Assembly: GCA_025936995.1 (NCBI GenBank)
Contig: JAICSH010000003.1
Location: 16,215 to 80,214, forward strand
Direction of reading: 5' to 3'
Origin: Thermoleophilia bacterium
GTDB lineage: Bacteria > Actinomycetota > Thermoleophilia > Gaiellales > Gaiellaceae
DNA: 64,000 bases
Below are positions 56,771 to 64,000 of the stretch, piece after piece (position 1 is the stretch's first letter; each line of letters starts with the position of its first letter). A program made the translations under genes and the position numbers. The notes beneath the pieces are model-generated. The model saw only the letters and a list, made by a program, of their open reading frames with translations. It made no database searches and was not told the origin of the DNA.

Positions 56771-57340
56771 CTAAGAAGCGGCAGCGCGTTGCCAGGTGTC
56801 CCAGCCGTCGGCCCAGGCTTCGACGAAGAGCTCTGCTGCAACTGGGTCGAACTGCGTTCCGGCGCCGTCGGACACCTCTGCGAGTGCGTGGTCGTGAGTC
56901 AGGGCGCGGCGGTACGGCCGCGGCGAGATCATCGCGTCGAAGGCGTCGGCGATGGCGAGGATTCGCGCCTCCATCGGGATCCCGCGTCCGCTCAGCCCGG
57001 CCGGATAGCCGCCGCCGTCCCACCGCTCGTGGTGGAACAGGACGTACGGAAGCGCATCGTGGAACCTGCGCAGCGGAACGACGAGCTCGGCGCCTGCGGT
57101 CGGGTGGCTCCGGATCTCCGCGACCTCCTCGAGCGTGAGCGGGCCGGCCTTGCCGAGCAGCTGCGGCCGCACATTGACCTTGCCGACGTCGTGGAGCGGC
57201 GCCGCGAAGCGAAGCGCGCGGATCCGTTCGCGATCCCACCCGAACGCCAGGGCGACCGGCTCGGCGAGCGCGGCGACGCGTGCGCCGTGACCGAGGGTCT
57301 GGTCGCGCTGCTCGAGGGCGCGTGCGATCGAGGCGAGCAT
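56771..57340 (-). CDS. HD-GYP domain protein (putative c-di-GMP phosphodiesterase)
   Basis: HDVGKVNVRPQLL; HHERWDGGGYPAGLSGRGIPMEARILAIADAFDAMIS. Confidence 0.9.
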   Translation of the reverse strand: MLASIARALEQRDQTLGHGARVAALAEPVALAFGWDRERIRALRFAAPLHDVGKVNVRPQLLGKAGPLTLEEVAEIRSHPTAGAELVVPLRRFHDALPYVLFHHERWDGGGYPAGLSGRGIPMEARILAIADAFDAMISPRPYRRALTHDHALAEVSDGAGTQFDPVAAELFVEAWADGWDTWQRAAAS

Positions 57341-57373
57341 GCCCGGACGGATTCCGCGCGCGACGCCCGACTC

Positions 57374-58285
57374 CTACCTCTTCCAGATGCCCCCGATCGG
57401 CGTTCCGAAGCGGGAGAGCCCGAGGCGCGGCAGCCCCCACGCGTCCTCGATCGTGCGCAGGAGGCCGTAGTGGTTCGTCGCCCGCGTGAATCTGGAACCG
57501 CGTCGGACCGTCGGCCCGGCCGCGATCGCCTCGATCCGGCCGCCGCCGCCCGTGTCGCTCGTCCCCTCGTCGAAGACGACGAAGACGACACCGCCGCGCA
57601 GCCCGGGCGAGTGCACCAGCGGCACGACGTACGTTGCGAGCCAGGCGTCGCCGGTGGCGACGGAGCAGTCGTGCATGTCGTTGCAGAGGTTCGGGATCAC
57701 GAGGGAGAAGTCGGGCAGCCGGCGCCGCGCGAGATCCCGGCCGAGATCGGTCAGCGGAACCACGCGGTCGCGGCGGGCACGCGACCCGGTGACGTCCCGG
57801 AAGTAGAGGAACGGGTCGTGCTTCTTCGCATAGCGGCCCGCCGAAGCCCCGGTGAAGCCGGCATACGGGAGATCCTCCGCGTACGTCTTCCACGTCTTGC
57901 CCGCCGCCGCGAGGGTGTCGGCGAGGCTGCGGGCGTCGACGATGCAGTCGGTGCAGTCGCTCGAGATCCCCTGCGTCGAGCCGGAGACGAGCGCGAGGTA
58001 GTTCGGCAGGCTGGGATGCTCGACCGCGTCGTACCGGGTCAGCGTCGCGTAACGGCGCGCCAGCGCGTTGAACGCCGGGGCGGCGGGATTCCCCGCGATC
58101 GAGGTCGCCTCCCGGTTCTCGAACACGACCACGACGACGTGCGTGAAGTCCGGTACCGGCACCGAGGCCGGAGCGACCGCGGGAACGGTCGCGCCCGCCG
58201 AGCCGCGCCCGCCGCACGCCGCGGCGCTCAGGACGAGGGCGACCGCGAGCGCGAGCCGCTGCGCTACAGCCGCTTTTCGAGCCAC
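57374..58285 (-). CDS. Phosphoesterase family lipoprotein (acid phosphatase-like)
   Basis: Lipobox LSAAACGG; HVVVVVFENREATSIAG; EHPSLPNYLALVSG; VFDEGTSD. Confidence 0.82.
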   Translation of the reverse strand: MARKAAVAQRLALAVALVLSAAACGGRGSAGATVPAVAPASVPVPDFTHVVVVVFENREATSIAGNPAAPAFNALARRYATLTRYDAVEHPSLPNYLALVSGSTQGISSDCTDCIVDARSLADTLAAAGKTWKTYAEDLPYAGFTGASAGRYAKKHDPFLYFRDVTGSRARRDRVVPLTDLGRDLARRRLPDFSLVIPNLCNDMHDCSVATGDAWLATYVVPLVHSPGLRGGVVFVVFDEGTSDTGGGGRIEAIAAGPTVRRGSRFTRATNHYGLLRTIEDAWGLPRLGLSRFGTPIGGIWKR

Positions 58286-58854
58286 TTCTTGCCGCTATGC
58301 GTGACGAAGAACCCGATCACGAGAGCGAGCACGATCCCGCCCGCCGCATAGATCCCGTACCGCTGGATCGCGTCGGCGGCCGCATTGCCTGCGTAGTACG
58401 CGACGAGGCCGACCGCAGTCGCCCAGCAGATCCCTCCGGTCGCGTTCCAGAACAGGAACTTCCACCATGGCATCCGCCCGATGCCTGCGATCCACGCCGC
58501 CGTGTACCGCAGCACGGTGACGAAGCGGCCGAAGAAGACCGTCTTGCCGCCGTGCCGCTCCATCAGTCGCTCGGCGCCGGGCAGGACGCGATGGGACCAG
58601 CGGCGCACCGGCCCCCAGCGCCCGAACAGCCGCCGCCCGCCGACCCGCCCGATCAGCCAGTAGCCGAGGTTGTCGCCGATGATCGCGCCCGCGGCGGCGA
58701 CCACGATCACCCAGGCGATCGAGTAGTGCCCCTGCGAGGCGAGCACGCCGAAGGCGATGAGCGCCGTCTCGCCCGGCAGCGGGATGCCGAACGACTCCAG
58801 CAGGACGACTGCGAAGAGGAGCGGCAGACCATGGCTCGTGAAGAAGTGCGTCAA
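58264..58854 (-). CDS. DedA family membrane protein
   Basis: ESFGIPLPGETALIAFGVLA; GRFVTVLRYTAAWIAGIGRMPWWKFLFWN; TTG start inferred. Confidence 0.88.
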   Translation of the reverse strand: MTHFFTSHGLPLLFAVVLLESFGIPLPGETALIAFGVLASQGHYSIAWVIVVAAAGAIIGDNLGYWLIGRVGGRRLFGRWGPVRRWSHRVLPGAERLMERHGGKTVFFGRFVTVLRYTAAWIAGIGRMPWWKFLFWNATGGICWATAVGLVAYYAGNAAADAIQRYGIYAAGGIVLALVIGFFVTHSGKKWLEKRL

Positions 58855-58874
58855 GCTGCGTAGGCTATTCGCGG

Positions 58875-59960
58875 ATGAGGGTCGGGATCCCGCGCGAGAC
58901 GACGGAGGGCGAGCGCCGGGTCGCGCTCGTTCCCGAGACCGTCGGCAAGCTCGCGGCAGCGGGATTCGAGCTCGTCGTGGAGGCCGGAGCCGGCGTTGCA
59001 GCGTCGTTCCCCGACGACGCATACACCGAGGCGGGCGCGGCGATGGGCGATCCGTGGGAGGCGGACGGCATCGCCAAGGTGCGGAAGCCCTCGGCGGCGG
59101 AGCTCGAGCGGCTCCGCTCGGGCCGGCTGCTGATCGGCTTTCTCGAGCCTCTCTCCGACCCGGCCGGCGTCGAGGCTCTCGCGGCGCGCGGCGTGACGGC
59201 GTTCGCACTCGAGTCGGTCCCGCGCATCACGCGCGCGCAGCCGATGGACGCGCTCTCGTCGCAGGCGACCGTGGGCGGCTACAAGGCGGCCCTCCTCGCC
59301 GCCGAGCATCTCCCCCGCTTCTTCCCGATGCTCATGACGGCCGCCGGGACGGTCCCTCCCGCGAAGGTGCTCGTGATCGGCGCGGGCGTGGCGGGTCTCC
59401 AGGCGATCGCGACGGCGCGCCGGCTCGGAGCGGTGACGACCGGCTTCGACGTCCGGCCCGTCGTGCGGGAGCAGATCGAGAGCCTGGGCGCGAACTGGCT
59501 CGACCTCGGCGTGACCGGCGCGGAGGCCGAGGGCGGCTACGCGCGCGAGCTCACGCCGGAGGAGATGCAGGCGCAGCAAGTCGCGCTCGAGGGACGGATC
59601 GCGGACTTCGACGCGGTGATCACGACCGCGGCGGTCCCCGGGCGGCCCGCCCCGAAGATCATCCCGGCCTCGGCCGTCGAGGCGATGCGTCCCGGCTCCG
59701 TGATCGTCGACCTCGCCGCCGAGACCGGTGGCAACTGCGAGCTGACGCAGCCCGGAGAGGTCGTCGAGCGCGCCGGCGTCACGCTCGTCGGGCCGACGAA
59801 CCTCGCGAGCACGATGCCCTATCACGCGTCCACGCTGTACTCGCGCAACGTCCAGGCGCTCCTCCTCCACCTCGCGCCGGAGGGCGCGCTCGCGCTCGAC
59901 TGGAGCGACGAGATCACGAGCGGCGCCTGCGTCGCCGGCAAGCAGGAGGTGAACGCATGA
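58875..59960 (+). CDS. pntAA: NAD(P) transhydrogenase subunit alpha (part 1)
   Basis: VGIPRETTEGERRVALVPETV; VLVIGAGVAGLQAIATARRLGA. Confidence 0.92.
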   Translation: MRVGIPRETTEGERRVALVPETVGKLAAAGFELVVEAGAGVAASFPDDAYTEAGAAMGDPWEADGIAKVRKPSAAELERLRSGRLLIGFLEPLSDPAGVEALAARGVTAFALESVPRITRAQPMDALSSQATVGGYKAALLAAEHLPRFFPMLMTAAGTVPPAKVLVIGAGVAGLQAIATARRLGAVTTGFDVRPVVREQIESLGANWLDLGVTGAEAEGGYARELTPEEMQAQQVALEGRIADFDAVITTAAVPGRPAPKIIPASAVEAMRPGSVIVDLAAETGGNCELTQPGEVVERAGVTLVGPTNLASTMPYHASTLYSRNVQALLLHLAPEGALALDWSDEITSGACVAGKQEVNA

Positions 59961-60295
59961 GCCACAGCATGCTGCTCGTCTTCGAGGTGACGATCCTCGT
60001 GCTCGCGATCTTCCTCGGCTTCGAGGTGATCTCGAAGGTGCCGACACTCCTCCATACGCCGCTCATGTCGGGGACGAACGCGATCCACGGCATCGTCGTG
60101 GCGGGGGCGATGATCGTGCTCGCGTCGGGGCACAAGGGGCCGTTCGTCTGGGTGATCGGCTTCCTCGCGGTCGTCCTCGGCTCCGCGAACGTCGTCGGCG
60201 GCTTCGTCGTCACCGACCGGATGCTCCAGATGTTCAGGAAGCGCGAGCCGGCGAAGCCCGGCGCCGCGACCGAGGACGGCAAGGGCGACTCGTGA
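59957..60295 (+). CDS. pntAB: NAD(P) transhydrogenase subunit alpha 2 (membrane)
   Basis: GFEVISKVPTLLHTPLMSGTNAIHGIVVAGA. Confidence 0.92.
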   Translation: MSHSMLLVFEVTILVLAIFLGFEVISKVPTLLHTPLMSGTNAIHGIVVAGAMIVLASGHKGPFVWVIGFLAVVLGSANVVGGFVVTDRMLQMFRKREPAKPGAATEDGKGDS

Positions 60296-61683
60296 GCGCC
60301 AAGGTCGCCGACCTCCTCTACCTGATCCCGATCGTCACGTTCATCCTCGCGCTGCGCTTCCTCTCCAACCCGGCGCACGCGCGCAAGGGCAACCAGATCG
60401 GCGCCGCCGGGATGCTCGTCGCGATCGCCGTCACGTGGATCCGGGCGGGCGCCGGCAGCTGGTGGGCGCTCGTCATCGCGATGGTCATCGGCGGCGGCTT
60501 CGGTGCGGTCGCGGCGCGGAAGGTGCGGATGACGGCGATGCCGCAGATGGTCGCGCTCTTCAACGGCGTCGGCGGCGGCGCGGCCGCGCTCATTGCGCTC
60601 GCCGAGTTGCATCGCGTCCTTCCCGAGTCCGGACGGCCCCACATCGACGTGCTCGTGGCGATCGCGCTCTCGGGCCTCATCGGCGCGATCTCGTTCGCGG
60701 GCTCGATGATCGCGTTCGCGAAGCTGCAGGAGCTGATCGGCGGCCGGCCGATCACGTACCCGGGCCAGAACGTCGGCAACATCGTCCTGCTCGTCGCGCT
60801 CGTCGTCTTCGCGATCACGCTCTCGGCGGGCCTGCAGGATCAGTGGCTGCTCTGGGTCGTCGTGATCGGCGGTGCGGCCTTCGGCATCCTGTTCGTGCTC
60901 CCGATCGGCGGCGCGGACATGCCCGTCGTGATCTCGCTCCTCAACGCGTTCACCGGTCTCGCCGTCGCGATCGGCGGCTTCGAGCTCGAGAACAACGTCC
61001 TCATCGTGGCCGGGATGCTCGTCGGCGCATCCGGCACCCTGCTCACGATGCTGATGGGGAAGGCGATGAACCGGTCGATCGGCAACCTCCTCTTCGGCGC
61101 ATTCGGGAAGGTCACGGCCGAGGCCGCGGCGGTCGCCTCCGGCGACGGCGGGACGGTGAGGAGCGCCAGCGCAGAGGACGTCGCCGTGATGCTCGCGTAC
61201 GCGCAAAAAGTCGTGTTCGTCCCGGGCTACGGCCTTGCCGTCGCGCAGGCGCAGCACGACGTCCGCCAGCTCGCCGACCTGCTCGAGAGCAAGGGCGTCG
61301 AGGTCTCGTACGCCATCCACCCGGTCGCGGGACGCATGCCGGGCCACATGAACGTCCTCCTCGCCGAGGCGAACGTCCCGTACCCGCAGCTCAAGGAGAT
61401 GGACGAGGCGAACCCGGAGTTCACGCGCACCGACGTCGCGGTCGTCGTCGGTGCGAACGACGTCGTCAATCCCGACGCACGCGCGAACCAGGGCAGCCCG
61501 ATCTACGGCATGCCGATCCTCAACGTCGACGACGCGCAGGCGGTGGTCGTCCTCAAGCGCTCGATGAACCCAGGCTTCGCCGGCATCGAGAACCCTCTCT
61601 TCTACAACCCGAAGACGGTGATGCTGTTCGGCGACGCGAAGGAGTCGATCACCAAGCTCGTCGCCGACGTCAAGAACGTCTGA
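60292..61683 (+). CDS. pntB: NAD(P) transhydrogenase subunit beta
   Basis: LFNGVGGGAAALIAL; VPGYGLAVAQAQHDVRQLADLLESKGVEVSYAIHPVAGRMPGHMNVLLAEANVPY. Confidence 0.95.
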   Translation: MSAKVADLLYLIPIVTFILALRFLSNPAHARKGNQIGAAGMLVAIAVTWIRAGAGSWWALVIAMVIGGGFGAVAARKVRMTAMPQMVALFNGVGGGAAALIALAELHRVLPESGRPHIDVLVAIALSGLIGAISFAGSMIAFAKLQELIGGRPITYPGQNVGNIVLLVALVVFAITLSAGLQDQWLLWVVVIGGAAFGILFVLPIGGADMPVVISLLNAFTGLAVAIGGFELENNVLIVAGMLVGASGTLLTMLMGKAMNRSIGNLLFGAFGKVTAEAAAVASGDGGTVRSASAEDVAVMLAYAQKVVFVPGYGLAVAQAQHDVRQLADLLESKGVEVSYAIHPVAGRMPGHMNVLLAEANVPYPQLKEMDEANPEFTRTDVAVVVGANDVVNPDARANQGSPIYGMPILNVDDAQAVVVLKRSMNPGFAGIENPLFYNPKTVMLFGDAKESITKLVADVKNV

Positions 61684-61859
61684 TGGCGGTCACGGGCGCT
61701 CACGTCCTGCTCTTCTCACCCGAGGCCGAGGCGTTGCGGGCCACGTTGCGGGACGCGATCGGCTGGGACTTCTCGATCCACACGACGGCTGGCTGATCTT
61801 CGCGCTGCCGCCGACCGAGCTCGGCGTTCACCGAAGCACGCGCTCGCGATCGACGTCTA
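61683..61859 (+). pseudogene. Truncated and frameshifted VOC/glyoxalase-family remnant
   Basis: MAVTGAHVLLFSPEAEALRATLRDAIGWDFSIHT then, in another frame, GWLIFALPPTELGVH; rest of the domain absent. Confidence 0.65.
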
Positions 61860-62987
61860 GTCGGAGAAGCGCGCCGGATCGAGGAGCTCGAGGTGCGGGG
61901 CGTCGCGGCCGAGCATCGCGTCCGCCACGAGTTCCCCGCAGGCGAACCCGAGGACGTTGCCGTGTCCGGAGTAGCCGCCGGCGACCCAGACGCGCCCGTC
62001 CCGGCCCGGCACCGCCCCGACGAGCGGCAGCATGTCCTGCGTCAGCCCGAAGATGCCGGCCCAGCGGTGCGTCACCGCCACCTCCCGGCCCGCGAGCTCG
62101 TGGAGGAACGACTCGAGCGACGACTGGATCGCCGGCGTCGTCTCCTCGACGTCCGTGAGCTCGTCGAGGATCGACACGTCGCGGAAGCCGCCGAGCAGGA
62201 TCCGGCCGTCGGGCAGCTGCTGCCAGTAGTCGAAGCCCTGGCGCGCGTAGTGCGGGCGGTCGTAGAGAACGCTGTCGAGCGGCTCGCTCGCGATCACCTG
62301 GCCTCGCGTCGGCCAGACCAGGTCCGTGAGCTCCCGGACGAGGCCGTGCCCGTAGCCGTCGGTCGCGACGAGCACGCGGTCGGCCTCGAGCGCCTCGAGG
62401 TCCTCCACCCGGTCGTTCTCGCGAATCTCGGCTCCGGCTGCGGTGGCGCGCGTAGCGAGCCGGCGGACGAAGCGGGCCGGCTGGATCGAGCCGTCCCGCG
62501 GATGGAAGATCGCCCCGTGGAAGCGGCCGGCCGCTCCTCCCGGAACGTCGTCCAGCCACTCCGCGTTGTGACCGTCCTCGCGAAGGGCCTCGTACTCGAG
62601 CAGGATGCCCTCCCGCTCCTCTTCGTCGCCGGCGAGGCGATAGCTCCCGGGACGCTGCAGCGCATCGCCGGCGAGCTCGGCGATCCGGTCGAGCGCCTTC
62701 TCGGTCCAGCGCCAGTACGCGGCGGCCCTCTCGGCACCGTACGTCTCGCGCGCGACGTCGTAGCGCGCAGCGCCGCCGCGCAGGGCGAAGCCGCCGTTGC
62801 GTCCGCTCGCGCCGGAGGCGACCGAGCGCGCGTCGTGCACGCGGACGCGAAGACCGGCCTCGGCGAGACGGAGCGCGGCCGCGCAACCCGTGACGCCCGC
62901 GCCGACGATCGCGACGTCGACGCGCCCGTCGAGCTTCCCGTTGGTCCGGGCCGGGGTCGGATCCTCGAGCCAGTACGGGACGTCCAT
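61857..62987 (-). CDS. FAD-dependent oxidoreductase (DAO family)
   Basis: VDVAIVGAGVTGCAAALRLAEAGLRVRVHDAR; GASGRNGGF; VAGGYSGHGN. Confidence 0.92.
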   Translation of the reverse strand: MDVPYWLEDPTPARTNGKLDGRVDVAIVGAGVTGCAAALRLAEAGLRVRVHDARSVASGASGRNGGFALRGGAARYDVARETYGAERAAAYWRWTEKALDRIAELAGDALQRPGSYRLAGDEEEREGILLEYEALREDGHNAEWLDDVPGGAAGRFHGAIFHPRDGSIQPARFVRRLATRATAAGAEIRENDRVEDLEALEADRVLVATDGYGHGLVRELTDLVWPTRGQVIASEPLDSVLYDRPHYARQGFDYWQQLPDGRILLGGFRDVSILDELTDVEETTPAIQSSLESFLHELAGREVAVTHRWAGIFGLTQDMLPLVGAVPGRDGRVWVAGGYSGHGNVLGFACGELVADAMLGRDAPHLELLDPARFSD

Positions 62988-62999
62988 GCGCGGCCGAGG

Positions 63000-63959
63000 C
63001 TACCGGAGGCTGCGATAGATCCCCTCCCGAACCGCGACCTGCCCTTCGATCTCGAGCTCGACGAGCGTGCGCGCTATCTCGTCGGCGCCGAGGCCGGTCC
63101 GGCGGACGAGCTCGTCGGCGCTCGCGGGCAGGAGCTCGAGGAGCGGTGAAGACTCGCCCGGCGCCTCCTCCTGCTCGATGCCGAACGAGGCGAGCACGTC
63201 CGCGGCGGCGGTCAGCGGCGCGGCGCCGAGCTTGAGCAACGCGTTCGTCCCGGCGGAGAGCGAGCTCGTGATCTCGCCGGGCACGGCGAAGACCTCCCGC
63301 CCTTCTTCGAGCGCGAGATCCGCGGTGATCAGCGCGCCGCTGCGCTCGCGCGCCTCGACGACGACTGTTGCCGGGCACAGGCCGGCGACGATGCGGTTGC
63401 GCGCCGGGAATCGCCACGGAGCCGGCTCGACCCCGGGTGCGTACTCCGAGACGACGAGCCCGGCCTCGGCGACGCGGCGCGCGAGCTCGGCGTGTGCGGC
63501 CGGGTAGTCGCGGTCGACGCCGCACCCGAGAACCGCGACCGTCGTCCCCGCCGCCTCGAGCGCTCCGCGGTGTGCCTCCGCGTCGATGCCGCGCGCGAGC
63601 CCGCTCACGACGACGAGTCCCGCTGCGGCCAGATCCCGGCCCAGGCTACGGGCGACGGACGCGCCGTAGCCCGAGCACGCGCGCGCTCCCACGATCGCGA
63701 CGGCCGGCCGCGACAGCAACTCCGGCGCGGCCGCGCCGCGGAGAAAGAGACCGGCCGGCGGGTCGTGGACGGCGCGCAGGAGCGGCGGGAAGTTCGCCGA
63801 GGACCGCGGCAGGAAGCGATAGTCGCCCGCAGCCAGGCGCTCGAGGTACTCGCGCTCGTCGAAGCGTCTCTCGAATGCGCGCCAGCGCCCTCCGCTCGGC
63901 GGCTTGACGAGATGCGTTCCCGTCTCGGACGCGAAGACGGCGAGCGCCAGCTCAGACAC
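63000..63959 (-). CDS. dprA: DNA processing protein DprA
   Basis: VAIVGARACSGYGASVARSLGRDLAAAGLVVVSGLARGIDAEAHRGAL; VFAVPGEI. Confidence 0.95.
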   Translation of the reverse strand: MSELALAVFASETGTHLVKPPSGGRWRAFERRFDEREYLERLAAGDYRFLPRSSANFPPLLRAVHDPPAGLFLRGAAAPELLSRPAVAIVGARACSGYGASVARSLGRDLAAAGLVVVSGLARGIDAEAHRGALEAAGTTVAVLGCGVDRDYPAAHAELARRVAEAGLVVSEYAPGVEPAPWRFPARNRIVAGLCPATVVVEARERSGALITADLALEEGREVFAVPGEITSSLSAGTNALLKLGAAPLTAAADVLASFGIEQEEAPGESSPLLELLPASADELVRRTGLGADEIARTLVELEIEGQVAVREGIYRSLR

Positions 63960-64000
63960 TCGAGAGCTCGTCCGGGGATCGGTACGAGAGCGCCTCGGCG
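63952..64000 (-). CDS. C-terminal end of a YifB/ComM-like Mg-chelatase family ATPase (partial)
   Basis: AEALSYRSPDELSSV* directly upstream of dprA; only the last 15 residues visible. Confidence 0.5.
   Translation of the reverse strand, partial: AEALSYRSPDELSSV

Overview
This 64 kb window is high-GC chromosomal DNA. The codon bias and gene content suggest an actinobacterium, possibly Thermoleophilia-like; that is inference, since no rRNA is present. I find about 65 supported protein genes and two tRNAs (initiator tRNA-fMet CAT, tRNA-Leu TAA). There is one clear fluoride (crcB) riboswitch upstream of crcB. There is no CRISPR array, prophage or IS transposase. Recognisable blocks: a MerR/MFS/CDF/flavodoxin cluster; a DtxR-family regulator plus NRAMP transporter with a predicted leaderless promoter; a surface-polysaccharide cassette (deacetylase, flippase, ATP-grasp, methyltransferase, glycosyltransferase); a regulatory and transport region at 18-36.6 kb (LAL-type LuxR regulator, RTX-like protein, MFS pumps, FAD oxidase, a REC / histidine kinase / cyclase-REC-LuxR operon, MMPL pump); dsbB-dsbA; rmuC; a Vms1/bacterial-eRF1-like gene; trxB, corA, crcB; nth with an AddAB-type helicase-nuclease pair; topoisomerase IB; HD-GYP; pntAA/AB/B; and dprA followed by the comM 3' end. 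The two most interesting observations are sequence-level. (1) A composite promoter-like element, TNCGG-N4-CCGCACC followed 42-43 bp later by GGCA, then 34-43 bp to the start codon, recurs upstream of five unrelated minus-strand genes between 26.1 and 36.6 kb. A weaker sixth copy sits before the RTX gene. This suggests a local, undescribed regulon. (2) A direct repeat of about 420 bp, about 2.81 kb apart (53.51-53.93 and 56.32-56.74 kb), contains at least six hairpins in each copy with compensatory base changes between copies. This suggests a structured, undescribed element. Three genes carry apparent frameshifts or truncations.
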